Counted from the first letter of the stretch, positions 46,005 through 55,212 are shown. The stretch is DNA of 64,000 bases from Xenorhabdus doucetiae (GCF_000968195.1 NZ_FO704550.1:2976001-3040000); one strand, 5' to 3'. Numbers and translations are program-made. Notes: a model not told the origin generated them from the letters alone.

Positions 46005-46681
46005 TCAAGCTCCAATTGTTTTAATGCTTGTTCGGCAGCCGCCTGCTCTGCCTTGCGGCGACTGGAACCGATTCCTCTGACAGGCTGTTCAAATCCACTG
46101 ACCTGACAGTGAATGGTAAATTCCTGATCGTGTGCTTCCCCACGAACCTGAACCACCAGATAGGTAGGCAACGGCAAATGACGCCCTTGCAAATATTCCT
46201 GTAAACGTGTTTTAGGATCTTTTTGCTTATCACCCGGACTAATTTCATTCAAACGGGTTTCATACCAATTCAGGATAATCTTTTCGATGGTCTGAATATC
46301 GCTGTCAAGAAAAATAGCGCCGATTAAAGCCTCAATGCTATCCGCTAAAATGGATTCGCGACGATGCCCTCCACTCTTTAACTCACCCGGCCCCAGACGC
46401 AGGCATTCACCCAATTCAAATTCTCTGGCCAGTTCCGCCAGTGTATTCCCACGCACCAATGTTGCCCGCATGCGGCTCATATCTCCTTCATCAACACGGG
46501 GGAAACGTTGGTACAGCGCATTGGCAATGACAAAACTCAGGATGGAGTCGCCGAGAAATTCTAAACGTTCATTATGCTTACTGCTGGCACTGCGGTGAGT
46601 TAACGCTTGAAGCAACAAATCGTGCTGTTTAAAGGTATATCCTAGCTTATGTTGTAACCGGTTCGTTATTATGGCGTTCAT
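46001..46681 (-). CDS. rnc: Ribonuclease III
   Basis: RNase III cuts double-stranded RNA in rRNA maturation and mRNA decay. The 226-residue protein has the catalytic-domain signature ERLEFLGDSILS and the second acidic cluster LADSIEALIGAIFLD, and a C-terminal dsRNA-binding domain (GIGSSRRKAEQAAAEQAL). The 195-base spacer to lepB contains two hairpins that would lie in its mRNA leader. Confidence 0.97.
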   Translation of the reverse strand: MNAIITNRLQHKLGYTFKQHDLLLQALTHRSASSKHNERLEFLGDSILSFVIANALYQRFPRVDEGDMSRMRATLVRGNTLAELAREFELGECLRLGPGELKSGGHRRESILADSIEALIGAIFLDSDIQTIEKIILNWYETRLNEISPGDKQKDPKTRLQEYLQGRHLPLPTYLVVQVRGEAHDQEFTIHCQVSGFEQPVRGIGSSRRKAEQAAAEQALKQLELE

Positions 46682-46720
46682 GTGCTACCAATTCAGTTAG
46701 AATTCATCAAATAAAAGCAC

Positions 46721-46814
46721 ACGCAACAGACCTGTGGGGCAACTTGTGGTATGCCTTACAAAACTGTTGCGTTTGCACTGGCTCCCAAAGCATTCACCAT
46801 GTTAGGGAGCCAGT
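46721..46814 (-). promoter_or_regulatory. Two-hairpin leader of the rnc-era-recO mRNA
   Basis: On the minus strand, first ACTGGCTCCC (46805-46814) pairs with GGGAGCCAGT (46777-46786) across an 18-base loop. Then ACGCAACAG (46764-46772) pairs with CTGTTGCGT (46721-46729), a stem that can extend by three more pairs past one mismatch. No U tract follows either, so they are not plain terminators. They end about 40 bases before the rnc ATG. In E. coli the rnc leader hairpin is cut by RNase III to limit its own synthesis; the same role is inferred here. Confidence 0.7.
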
Positions 46815-46877
46815 CATCTCGTTTGAAAGAATATTCTACACTGTGAGATAAATTAATGCTGCGCTAATATATAAATA

Positions 46878-47846
46878 TTAGTGAATTCCACCAATTCGAC
46901 TAAAACGCACGCCAGTAGGCCATTCACCTTCTTGTTTTTCAAAGCTCATCCAGATAGCCGTTGCACGGCCTACCAGATTTTTCTCCGGAACAAATCCCCA
47001 TGAACGGCTATCATCACTATTGTCGCGGTTATCACCCATAGCAAAATAGTGCCCTTTGGGAACAACCCAAGTGCCAACCGGCAAGCCTTCTTGGGAGAAA
47101 CCTGGGAAACGTTGTATTACAGGGATGGTCAAAATATGGTGTGACACATCACCTAAATTTTCAACGCGTTCGCCTTGGCGGAGAGAATATGGCCCTATGG
47201 GTTCATCAACAGGAACCTGATAAACGCCATTGATACGAACGCCTTCGGGTGTTACATCTTCTTTTATCGTCCAGTCACTTGGGAACGCATTCCGATAAGT
47301 CACCGGTAAATCGCCCTTGCATTGGGTATTCCAACCACAGCCAGGGTAAACATGAAGCTCTTTGTTGACGTAATCGTAAACGATCTTATCTCCAGGCAAG
47401 CCAATAATGCGTTTGACAAAATCGATAGTTGGGTTCTTCGGGTATTTGAAAACGGCAATATCCCCCCGCTTCGGCTCACCCGTCTTGATTAAGGTGGTTT
47501 GCGTAATCGGATCTTTTAAACCATAAGCAAATTTTTCAACCAGAATGAAATCCCCGATCAGCAGTGTCGGCATCATTGAACCCGAAGGGATCTGAAAAGG
47601 TTCATACACAAAAGAACGCAGAACCAACACAATGGCTAACACGGGAAAGACAGAGGCAAGTGTTTCAACCCATGAAGGTTTGTTAAGTTCTTTCGCCAAA
47701 GCGCCCTGAGCTTCTGCGCCGGTCGCCTGTTCCTGAATATGAGCAAGTTTCTTACGTTCAGGTGCGAACTTAAATCGCTCTATGCACCAAAGAATGCCGG
47801 TGATTAACGTTGCTAACGTTAATATCAAGGCAAAAGTGTTAGCCAT
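46878..47846 (-). CDS. lepB: Signal peptidase I
   Basis: LepB removes signal peptides from exported proteins at the periplasmic face of the inner membrane. The 322-residue protein has two N-terminal membrane helices (about 4-22 and 62-80) and the Ser/Lys catalytic dyad, Ser90 in QIPSGSMMPTL and Lys145 in DFVKRIIGLPGD. The C-terminal GDNRDNSDDSR motif is intact. It follows lepA by 20 bases and forms an operon with it. Confidence 0.97.
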   Translation of the reverse strand: MANTFALILTLATLITGILWCIERFKFAPERKKLAHIQEQATGAEAQGALAKELNKPSWVETLASVFPVLAIVLVLRSFVYEPFQIPSGSMMPTLLIGDFILVEKFAYGLKDPITQTTLIKTGEPKRGDIAVFKYPKNPTIDFVKRIIGLPGDKIVYDYVNKELHVYPGCGWNTQCKGDLPVTYRNAFPSDWTIKEDVTPEGVRINGVYQVPVDEPIGPYSLRQGERVENLGDVSHHILTIPVIQRFPGFSQEGLPVGTWVVPKGHYFAMGDNRDNSDDSRSWGFVPEKNLVGRATAIWMSFEKQEGEWPTGVRFSRIGGIH

Positions 47847-47866
47847 TTGAACTCCTTACGACCTTG

Positions 47867-49663
47867 TTAATTATCTTTGCCAACATGCAGAATCGCTAAG
47901 AAGGCTTCCTGCGGCAGTTCAACGTTTCCGACCTGCTTCATGCGTTTTTTACCCTCTTTCTGTTTCTGCAACAGCTTTTTCTTACGGCTGACGTCACCGC
48001 CATAACATTTCGCTAATACGTTTTTACGTAACTGCTTAACGGTAGAGCGCGCAATAATGTGAGTACCTATGGCAGCCTGAATCGCAATGTCAAATTGCTG
48101 GCGTGGAATAAGTTCTTTCATCTTTTCCACCAGCTCACGCCCACGGTATTGCGAATTGTCGCGGTGGGTAATCAAAGCCAGCGCATCCACACGCTCACCA
48201 TTAATCAACACATCCACACGAACCATGTCTGAATTCTGGAAGCGGGTAAAGTTATAATCCAGAGAAGCATAACCACGCGAAGTTGATTTCAAGCGGTCAA
48301 AGAAATCCAGCACAACTTCTGCCATCGGAATTTCATAGGTCAGTGCAACCTGATTACCGTGATAGACCATATTCGTTTGCACACCGCGTTTTTCTACACA
48401 GAGTGTAATGACGTTACCAAGGTACTCTTTCGGCAGCAACATGTGACATTCTGCAATCGGCTCACGCAGTTCATGGATATTGTTTAACGCCGGCAACTTG
48501 GATGGACTATCAACGTAGATAATATCACCACTGGTTGTCTCAACTTCATAAACAACGGTTGGTGCCGTTGTGATCAAATCGAGATCGTATTCACGCTCCA
48601 AGCGTTCCTGAATGATTTCCATATGCAGCAAGCCGAGGAAACCACAGCGGAAACCGAAGCCCAATGCCGTGGAACTTTCTGGTTCATAGAATAATGAAGC
48701 GTCATTTAAGCTCAGTTTGCCTAACGCATCACGGAAAGCTTCATAATCATCAGAACTGACCGGGAACAGACCGGCATAAACCTGCGGTTTAACCTTTTTA
48801 AAACCAGGCAGTGCTTTTTCCGCAGGCTGGCGGGAAGTTGTCAAAGTATCTCCAACCGGCGCGCCCAGAATATCTTTGATGGCACAGACCAACCAGCCCA
48901 CTTCACCACAATTCAATACATCACGATCAACGCGTTTCGGGGTGAAGATCCCCAGACGGTCAGCGTTGTATACCTGTCCGGTACTCATTACCTTAACTTT
49001 ATCACCCTTACGCAACGTACCGTTTTTGATACGAACCAGTGAAACCACACCCAGGTAATTATCAAACCACGAGTCAATAATCAGAGCCTGCAATGGTGCA
49101 TCAGGATCACCTTCCGGCGCGGGGATTTCTTTTACCAGACGTTCAATCACATCCTGTACGCCGATACCCGTTTTTGCCGAACAACGCACTGCGTCGGCGG
49201 CATCAATACCGACAATATCTTCGATTTCTTCGGCAACACGCTCTGGTTCAGCCGCCGGAAGGTCGATTTTGTTCAGAACCGGAACCACTTCCAGATCCAT
49301 TTCTATGGCGGTATAACAGTTAGCCAATGTCTGGGCTTCAACCCCCTGACCCGCATCAACCACCAGCAAGGCACCTTCACAGGCGGCCAGTGAGCGGGAG
49401 ACTTCGTAAGAGAAATCCACATGCCCTGGTGTATCGATAAAGTTTAATTGGTAAACTTGCCCGTCATTTGCCTTGTAATCAAGCGTAACACTTTGTGCTT
49501 TGATCGTGATCCCACGTTCACGCTCAAGATCCATTGAATCCAGTACTTGTGCTGCCATTTCGCGATCAGACAGACCACCACAGATTTGAATAATCCGGTC
49601 AGATAGCGTGGATTTACCGTGGTCAATGTGGGCGATAATGGAGAAATTTCGTATTTGCTTCAT
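47867..49663 (-). CDS. lepA: Elongation factor 4 (LepA)
   Basis: LepA is a ribosomal translational GTPase that affects translation fidelity and initiation. The 598-residue protein has the G domain (IIAHIDHGKSTLSDRI, DTPGHVDF, NKIDLPAAEP), domains II, III and V of the EF-G type and the LepA-specific C-terminal domain. It is the first gene of the lepA-lepB unit. A promoter-like sequence lies about 105 bases upstream. Confidence 0.97.
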   Translation of the reverse strand: MKQIRNFSIIAHIDHGKSTLSDRIIQICGGLSDREMAAQVLDSMDLERERGITIKAQSVTLDYKANDGQVYQLNFIDTPGHVDFSYEVSRSLAACEGALLVVDAGQGVEAQTLANCYTAIEMDLEVVPVLNKIDLPAAEPERVAEEIEDIVGIDAADAVRCSAKTGIGVQDVIERLVKEIPAPEGDPDAPLQALIIDSWFDNYLGVVSLVRIKNGTLRKGDKVKVMSTGQVYNADRLGIFTPKRVDRDVLNCGEVGWLVCAIKDILGAPVGDTLTTSRQPAEKALPGFKKVKPQVYAGLFPVSSDDYEAFRDALGKLSLNDASLFYEPESSTALGFGFRCGFLGLLHMEIIQERLEREYDLDLITTAPTVVYEVETTSGDIIYVDSPSKLPALNNIHELREPIAECHMLLPKEYLGNVITLCVEKRGVQTNMVYHGNQVALTYEIPMAEVVLDFFDRLKSTSRGYASLDYNFTRFQNSDMVRVDVLINGERVDALALITHRDNSQYRGRELVEKMKELIPRQQFDIAIQAAIGTHIIARSTVKQLRKNVLAKCYGGDVSRKKKLLQKQKEGKKRMKQVGNVELPQEAFLAILHVGKDN

Positions 49664-49768
49664 TATTAAATCTTTTTTGCCTTAATATTTCTGAATCATT
49701 CGCCTATGGACACATTGATGGACATAAAGCGACAGTTTATTGGTTCGGCCACTGGCCTGAGGAGCCGT

Positions 49769-49797
49769 ATTCTACATGCCAAACCCGCGAAAACCAA
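49769..49797 (-). promoter_or_regulatory. Candidate sigma-70 promoter of lepA-lepB
   Basis: On the minus strand TTGGTT and TAGAAT are spaced by 17 bases, with TG just before the -10 hexamer. It lies in the 194-base rseC-lepA spacer, which shows nothing else besides an A/T-rich inverted repeat near 49817-49839. Confidence 0.4.
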
Positions 49798-49857
49798 ACG
49801 AGTGGGAAAGCCGTTTTCAATAATAAATTATTGTTGAAGTGCGTAGGGTAAAACAGA

Positions 49858-50322
49858 TTACTCTTGCGGTAGTACCTTAATCGCATCAGGAGGTAAACCA
49901 ATTTGTAATACAACGGGCTGGTAGGCTTGCAATTTATCCCAATACGCAGCAATCTTGCGGGCAATGAAGAAACCCGCGAACCCACCGCCAATTCCCCCTA
50001 AACCGATCCCTAATTGGTCAGTTGTCCAGAGTTGGAAAAGAGCTGCACCCAAAAACAGCCCCAACAAGGGTGTCAGATAAACCAGCATGGCTGAACGTAA
50101 CAGGCTGCTTTCAGGAATACCGACTTCAACCTTCTGTCCCGGTTGCAGTGGTTGAGAAATTTCAACTTCCAACTGATGGATGCTTTCCGGCCCTATTTTT
50201 TCCAGTAAATAAGAACCACAAGCTGTTTTGGCCTGACAGCTACCACAGCCCAACGATGATCCGTAACGCAATAATGCACGGCCTTTTTGCCAACGGACAA
50301 CCGTTGCCCACTCTTTAACCAT
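49858..50322 (-). CDS. rseC: SoxR-reducing/sigma-E regulatory protein RseC
   Basis: RseC is an inner-membrane protein of the rpoE operon; it is linked to SoxR reduction and has a small effect on sigma-E. The 154-residue protein has an N-terminal cysteine cluster (GCGSCQAKTACG) and two membrane helices (about 75-95 and 100-122). It starts at the base where rseB ends (ATG/stop overlap at 50322). Confidence 0.93.
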   Translation of the reverse strand: MVKEWATVVRWQKGRALLRYGSSLGCGSCQAKTACGSYLLEKIGPESIHQLEVEISQPLQPGQKVEVGIPESSLLRSAMLVYLTPLLGLFLGAALFQLWTTDQLGIGLGGIGGGFAGFFIARKIAAYWDKLQAYQPVVLQIGLPPDAIKVLPQE

Positions 50323-51284
50323 CAGTTTCCTCCCGTAAACGTCACGCTGGCTGCAATTCGCTCGGCGGTGGCGAAAGGCAGCTCCCCAATGACTGTTATG
50401 CTGTTTTTACCTCTGGCCAAAGTATAAACCGTTCTCCTGCCTTGTCGAAATGGTTGTTCATCAACAGCCTTTTTATCTGAGTTCACGACATTGACAGAAA
50501 AATTAAACAATCCATCACTATACATAATGGATTCCAGCCATTCTGTCTCTGATAACTTACGACTGCTACGGGATATCTCTTTGAAACCCTCAGGTATTTT
50601 TCCAACCATCCAATTAAACTTCAACTTATCAGAAGACGGAACAAGTAACATGGGCGGTAATTTCAAATCAGTAATCGAACTCAGCTCCGTTTTAATCGCG
50701 TCATTCACAGTTAATGACACGACACGGAATTGCTCAATGACAGTTTTATTGTCTTTATCCAAAAGATCTATCAGCAGAGGGAGATGATTTTTCTCATCAA
50801 TCAGAAGGTTATAGTTATAGCGAGATTCATCTTTCGCTATGATACGCACAAAATTCGCGGGGTGATCGCCAACCTGCGTACTGCCTGCATCAATAAAACG
50901 ATAAAATTTCTGTAATTGTGCAAAATCGGCAAAGATGATTGGCGGGAGATAATCAACGATATGTGTACCGCGTATGCTAAATGAGTCCAATCCTGGTTCG
51001 TAATAACTGATTTGGTCACCGCGCTGGACAATCTCCCTGCGTGAAACATCCATTTGTATGATTTGGCCGATAGCCTGCCCATCAATAATGGCATGACGGT
51101 AACGCAAGGGAATAAGAAATTGCTGCCCTAAAATGATAAAGCCAACTTCATAAGTTAGCGTTTGTACCGCCTGACTCATATCCTGTAACAAAGCCTCAGC
51201 GCTGCTTTGTTGCGCTGAGGCTTTCAGAGGATTTATCAGGCTACTTGCCAATAAAAAAACGACAACCCAAATGCGTTTCATCAC
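50322..51284 (-). CDS. rseB: Sigma-E regulatory periplasmic protein RseB
   Basis: RseB binds the periplasmic part of RseA and protects it from DegS until lipopolysaccharide or mislocalised proteins displace it. The 320-residue protein has a cleavable signal peptide (LLASSLINPLKASA) and two lipoprotein-binding-like domains (MucB/RseB). Its start overlaps the rseA end by 4 bases. Confidence 0.95.
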   Translation of the reverse strand: MMKRIWVVVFLLASSLINPLKASAQQSSAEALLQDMSQAVQTLTYEVGFIILGQQFLIPLRYRHAIIDGQAIGQIIQMDVSRREIVQRGDQISYYEPGLDSFSIRGTHIVDYLPPIIFADFAQLQKFYRFIDAGSTQVGDHPANFVRIIAKDESRYNYNLLIDEKNHLPLLIDLLDKDNKTVIEQFRVVSLTVNDAIKTELSSITDLKLPPMLLVPSSDKLKFNWMVGKIPEGFKEISRSSRKLSETEWLESIMYSDGLFNFSVNVVNSDKKAVDEQPFRQGRRTVYTLARGKNSITVIGELPFATAERIAASVTFTGGN

Positions 51285-51928
51285 CGATGCTGTGACTGTT
51301 GTGGTGCTTGTGCTCCAGGAATCTGATTAGTCTGGGTGATACCCTCATTTTTTTCAGCGTGGATGCGGCGGGCGAGTTCATATTGCTGCAACATTGCATC
51401 AATTCGCTTGTTGCTTTCCCGCACTTGCATACTCAGGTCACCACCGAAAGTTTCTTCTTCGGCCGGCGTCGCTAAACCCACTGTTGATGCGGTTCCCATT
51501 ACTGGCAATGTATTAAAGGCGGGTGCCTCAAACTGGTTATCAGTCTCAACACTGCTATCACTATTATGTTGCTGAACACCGATAATCACGGCCAGCGATA
51601 CACAGGCAGCAACGCCAACTTGTGCAATTTGACTCTTCCATGTGCGGATTTTGTTCCAAAACGGCAGGTTAGCCCATGTTTCAGGTTTTGGCTGAGATTC
51701 CAGAACCGCTGCCGGATTGATATGAACGGGTTCTTTTTCAAGTGCCAAAGCGACTTGACTCGCAATATCCAAGTGCAATACATCCCCCACATCGCCACGC
51801 AGCACATCACGTACAAGGTGATATCTTTCCCACTGTTTCTGCATGACCGCATCTTCAGAGACCAAATGAACGACTTCACTATCAAGAGCTTCTCCATCCA
51901 TCAATGCGGAAAGTTTTTCTCTTTGCAT
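51281..51928 (-). CDS. rseA: Anti-sigma-E factor RseA
   Basis: RseA is a single-pass inner-membrane protein that holds sigma-E inactive and is destroyed stepwise by DegS and RseP under envelope stress. The 215-residue protein has the N-terminal sigma-binding domain (MQREKLSALMDGEALDSEVV), a membrane helix around residues 100-120 and a periplasmic tail rich in Gln. It lies 64 bases after rpoE, a spacer that contains copies of the rpoE 3' end. Confidence 0.95.
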   Translation of the reverse strand: MQREKLSALMDGEALDSEVVHLVSEDAVMQKQWERYHLVRDVLRGDVGDVLHLDIASQVALALEKEPVHINPAAVLESQPKPETWANLPFWNKIRTWKSQIAQVGVAACVSLAVIIGVQQHNSDSSVETDNQFEAPAFNTLPVMGTASTVGLATPAEEETFGGDLSMQVRESNKRIDAMLQQYELARRIHAEKNEGITQTNQIPGAQAPQQSQHR

Positions 51929-51963
51929 GCCAAAGTACCCTTAGATATTGTTTTGTCCCACTA

Positions 51964-52007
51964 TATTGTTGGATCAGTATTGTTGGATCAGTTTATTGTT
52001 GGATCAG
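51964..52007 (-). repeat. Triplicated 14-bp unit at the 3' end of rpoE
   Basis: The unit TATTGTTGGATCAG (plus strand) occurs at 51964-51977, 51978-51991 and 51994-52007. The last copy is the end of rpoE itself, encoding LIQQ and part of the stop; the other two follow in the rpoE-rseA spacer. This is a tandem duplication of the gene's end. Confidence 0.85.
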
Positions 52008-52568
52008 TGGTTGAACTTTATTATCAATCGCTTCCCTTGCCCGGAAAATTCGTGAACGCACCGTGCCTACAGGACATTCCATGATGTCGGCTATTTCTTC
52101 ATAGCTCAACCCATCCAACTCCCTCAACGTAATCGCTATCCTCAAATCTTCCGGAAGCGATTCAATCGTGCGGAAAACCACTTCCTTTAATTCTTCAGAC
52201 AACATTAAGTTCTCAGGGTTCGAAATTTCTTTTAATGAACTTGAAGTATCGTAATTTTCTGCGTCGTTCGCATCCAAGTCATTGGAGGGTGGACGGCGCC
52301 CCTGAGCAACCAAATAATTTTTCGCAGTGTTAACGGCAATACGGTACAGCCATGTATAAAAAGCACTATCACCCCGGAAAGAAGACAGTGCCCGATAAGT
52401 CTTAATGAAAACCTCTTGGGCAACATCAGGAACGTCGCCTTGAGGTACGTAACGAGCAATCAAGCTCGCTACTTTGTGCTGGTATCTTATCACCAGCAAA
52501 TTAAATGCTTTTTGATCGCCCTTCTGGACGCGTTCAATCAGCATTTGATCCGTTAACTGCTCGCTCAT
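51993..52568 (-). CDS. rpoE: RNA polymerase sigma-E factor
   Basis: RpoE is the extracytoplasmic-function sigma factor for envelope stress. The 191-residue protein has region 2 (VIRYQHKVASLIARYV, DVAQEVFIKTYRALSSFRGDS) and region 4 (LREL-DGLSYEEIADIMECPVGTVRSRIFRAREAI). It heads the rpoE-rseA-rseB-rseC operon and is preceded by a sigma-E type promoter, so it should be self-activating. Confidence 0.97.
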   Translation of the reverse strand: MSEQLTDQMLIERVQKGDQKAFNLLVIRYQHKVASLIARYVPQGDVPDVAQEVFIKTYRALSSFRGDSAFYTWLYRIAVNTAKNYLVAQGRRPPSNDLDANDAENYDTSSSLKEISNPENLMLSEELKEVVFRTIESLPEDLRIAITLRELDGLSYEEIADIMECPVGTVRSRIFRAREAIDNKVQPLIQQ

Positions 52569-52654
52569 CCGAGGTTCACTCTCCTGAGGTAAAACTCCAC
52601 ATTTATACTTAAATTAAACCAAGATGATGTTCTGATTTCCCGAACAAGCATGAC

Positions 52655-52681
52655 TTTGAGTATCAATTTACTGTGAAGTTC
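52655..52681 (-). promoter_or_regulatory. Sigma-E promoter of the rpoE operon
   Basis: On the minus strand GAACTT and TCAAA are separated by 16 bases, the sigma-E spacing (GAACTT-N16-TCTRA/TCAAA). It lies about 87 bases upstream of rpoE and corresponds to the self-activated rpoE promoter of E. coli. Nothing else is seen in the 280-base spacer to trmN, where E. coli has nadB. Confidence 0.72.
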
Positions 52682-52848
52682 AACTTTAGCTGTAATCTTT
52701 ATTACAACCACCTGTTATTCTCGTATTGCACTTTTTCTATATCATAGTCTCTATTTCACAAGACACGCGATTTTAATCTGGGAAAAAGAAAGTCTTGGCG
52801 CTATTATATCGGAAAATATAATTTATCATCTTAATAGTGCTAACATTA

Positions 52849-53616
52849 TCAATAATAAAGATAAAAATCTGTTACTAACTGACGAAATTGCTTTGAATAA
52901 GTGCCATCCGAGGAACGAAGGGTTAATTCACTCACTTGAATGTCCTGTTCTTGCAGTGATAATCCCAGCAATAGGCGATGTAACGGCTTGTCTGGCCGAT
53001 CACGTACATTGACGCGAAAATGGGTAAACCATCCCAAATCTGACGCCATTTTTTCAAATTGTTCCCCAATGCCATAAGGCAGTACCAGACAAAATAACCC
53101 TGTCGGCGCCATCAATTTCTGTACGCACGCCAAGAGCCCCTGATGCGTCAGTGACGCCGTATAACGAGCCTGATTGCGTGCTTCGTTTCGGCATGCAATA
53201 GCCGGCTCAAAATAGGGAGGATTGCTAACAATCAAATCGTATTGGGCGCTGATTCGCTGCAACTTATTTTGTTGCTCATTTTGCTGCACGAAATCATAAA
53301 TATCCTGCTGATATACCGTAATACGGGAAGGCCACGGTGATTGCTGCACATTATCAACCGCCTGCATTGCAGCAAGAACATCCAGTTCCACGGCATCAAT
53401 AAGGGTATTGGCTTTGGTACGTTGAGCTATCATCAACGCAATCAAACCACTACCACAGCCAATATCCAGACATCTTTTCCTGTTATATACTGGCGCCCAG
53501 GCGCCTAACAGCACACCATCCGTCCCGACTTTCATCGCACATTTATCGTGTCCGACAAAAAACTGTTTAAATGTAAAACCACCGCGGCGAAAAGCGGTTT
53601 TTTGTATCGATGCCAT
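52849..53616 (-). CDS. trmN: tRNA1(Val) (adenine-37-N6)-methyltransferase
   Basis: This enzyme (YfiC/TrmN6) methylates A37 of tRNA1-Val. The 255-residue protein has the class I SAM-binding motif LDIGCGSGLIALM and the N6-adenine catalytic motif NPPY in IVSNPPYFEPA. The N-terminal FTFKQFFVGHDKCAMKVGTDG is characteristic. It is divergent from srmB, as in E. coli. Confidence 0.94.
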   Translation of the reverse strand: MASIQKTAFRRGGFTFKQFFVGHDKCAMKVGTDGVLLGAWAPVYNRKRCLDIGCGSGLIALMIAQRTKANTLIDAVELDVLAAMQAVDNVQQSPWPSRITVYQQDIYDFVQQNEQQNKLQRISAQYDLIVSNPPYFEPAIACRNEARNQARYTASLTHQGLLACVQKLMAPTGLFCLVLPYGIGEQFEKMASDLGWFTHFRVNVRDRPDKPLHRLLLGLSLQEQDIQVSELTLRSSDGTYSKQFRQLVTDFYLYY

Positions 53617-53757
53617 GACCCATATCTGCTGAAATTAGAATTTGTCATAGCATAAATCTTATGGCCGGCGGATAAAAGCAACCGACTCATTGGATGCTTT
53701 TATAGGATGAAGAATGCGCTTAACCTGTTTATAATCGGCGGCCCCAAATAGAGGTAT

Positions 53758-55101
53758 ATGATGACTGCGACAAACTTTTCCGAATTCGAACTTGATGAAT
53801 CCCTGCTTGAAGCACTGAACGAAAAAGGCTACGAACGCCCGACCGCCATTCAGGAAGCAGCCATTCCTGCGGCGATGGACGGACGCGATGTATTAGGATC
53901 TGCGCCGACAGGTACAGGTAAAACCGCCGCTTACCTGCTTCCGGCACTACAGCATTTACTGGATTTTCCTCGCAAAAAATCGGGGCCTCCACGTATCCTG
54001 ATTTTGACCCCAACCCGTGAACTGGCCATGCAGGTTGCAGAACAAGCGAAAGAATTTGCGGCCCATACCCATTTGGACATTGCCACCATAACGGGGGGTG
54101 TTGCCTATATGAATCACGCGGAAGTATTCAGTGGGAATCAGGATATTGTTGTCGCAACGACCGGGCGTCTGCTGCAATACATCAAAGAAGAAAATTTCGA
54201 CTGCCGTGCAGTAGAAACGCTGATCCTTGATGAAGCTGATCGCATGCTGGATATGGGATTTGCCAATGATGTCGAAACGATTGCCGGTGAAACGCGCTGG
54301 CGCAAACAAACGTTGTTATTCTCCGCAACGCTGGAAGGGGAATCCATCCGTGATTTTGCCGAGCGCCTGTTAACTGATCCGGTTGAGATAGATGCGGAAC
54401 CTTCTCGCCGCGAGCGCAAAAAAATTCAGCAATTTTATTATCGTGCTGATTCGTTGGCGCATAAAACCGCCTTGCTGTGCCACCTTCTCCAGCAATCTGA
54501 TGTCACGAAGTCCATTGTATTCGTGCGTAAACGAGAGCGTGTGCGTGAACTTGTCGATGAGTTGAGTCAGGCGGGCATTCAGGCTTCTTTCCTTGAGGGT
54601 GAAATGGTGCAAGCCAAGCGCACAGATGCCGTGAAGCGCTTGAATGATGGCAAAGTTAACGTCCTGGTCGCCACTGATGTTGCTTCCCGTGGCCTGGATA
54701 TCGAAAACGTCAGCCACGTCTTTAACTTTGATTTACCGCGTACTGCGGATGTTTACCTGCACCGGATTGGCCGTACTGCCCGCGCAGGCCGTAAGGGAAC
54801 CGCCATTGCGCTGATTGAAGCGCACGATCACCTTCTTTTGGGTAAAATCAGCCGTTATCTCAACGAGCCGTTGAAAATCCGGGTTGTTGATGAACTTCGC
54901 CCACAAACCAAAGCACCCAGTGAGAAAAAGAGCTATAAGCCATCCAAAAAAGTGCTGGCAAAACGCAAAGAGAAGAAGAAAACAGAAGATGTGAAGAAAA
55001 GCCGCGTGAAAGTGCGTCATCGCGACAGTAAAAATATCGGTAAACGCCGTGCTCCTTCAGGCAATCCTAAACCAGAATTAACGGAATCCAGCAACGATTA
55101 A
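53758..55101 (+). CDS. srmB: DEAD-box RNA helicase SrmB
   Basis: SrmB is an ATP-dependent RNA helicase that acts early in 50S ribosome assembly. The 447-residue protein has the Q motif, Walker A APTGTGKTAAY, the DEAD box LDEADRMLDMG, SAT in LFSATLE and the C-terminal HRIGRTARAG motif, followed by a basic tail. Two ATGs are adjacent (53758 and 53761); either may be used. It is followed by a long inverted repeat. Confidence 0.96.
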   Translation: MMTATNFSEFELDESLLEALNEKGYERPTAIQEAAIPAAMDGRDVLGSAPTGTGKTAAYLLPALQHLLDFPRKKSGPPRILILTPTRELAMQVAEQAKEFAAHTHLDIATITGGVAYMNHAEVFSGNQDIVVATTGRLLQYIKEENFDCRAVETLILDEADRMLDMGFANDVETIAGETRWRKQTLLFSATLEGESIRDFAERLLTDPVEIDAEPSRRERKKIQQFYYRADSLAHKTALLCHLLQQSDVTKSIVFVRKRERVRELVDELSQAGIQASFLEGEMVQAKRTDAVKRLNDGKVNVLVATDVASRGLDIENVSHVFNFDLPRTADVYLHRIGRTARAGRKGTAIALIEAHDHLLLGKISRYLNEPLKIRVVDELRPQTKAPSEKKSYKPSKKVLAKRKEKKKTEDVKKSRVKVRHRDSKNIGKRRAPSGNPKPELTESSND

Positions 55102-55138
55102 TTCTGGCAGCGATTATTCGTAAAACGTAAGCGGATTT

Positions 55139-55201
55139 AGAACATGGGCGAAGTCATGCAATGGCTTCGCCCATGTTCTGCCAGACGGTTCTCCCCGTCT
55201 G
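55139..55201. repeat. Two consecutive inverted repeats between srmB and the lipase gene
   Basis: First, AGAACATGGGCGAAG (55139-55153) and CTTCGCCCATGTTCT (55165-55179) form a perfect 15-bp stem with an 11-base loop. Then CAGACGG (55182-55188) and CCGTCTG (55195-55201) form a second stem. Neither strand has a T run after the stems. They lie between two convergent genes and could end both transcripts. Confidence 0.7.
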
Positions 55202-55212
55202 AATGCTAAATA

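Noticed and set aside
49817..49839. A/T-rich inverted repeat TTCAATAATAAATT... downstream of rseC
   Set aside because: The stem is almost all A/T and has no T tract; it is too weak to call a terminator.
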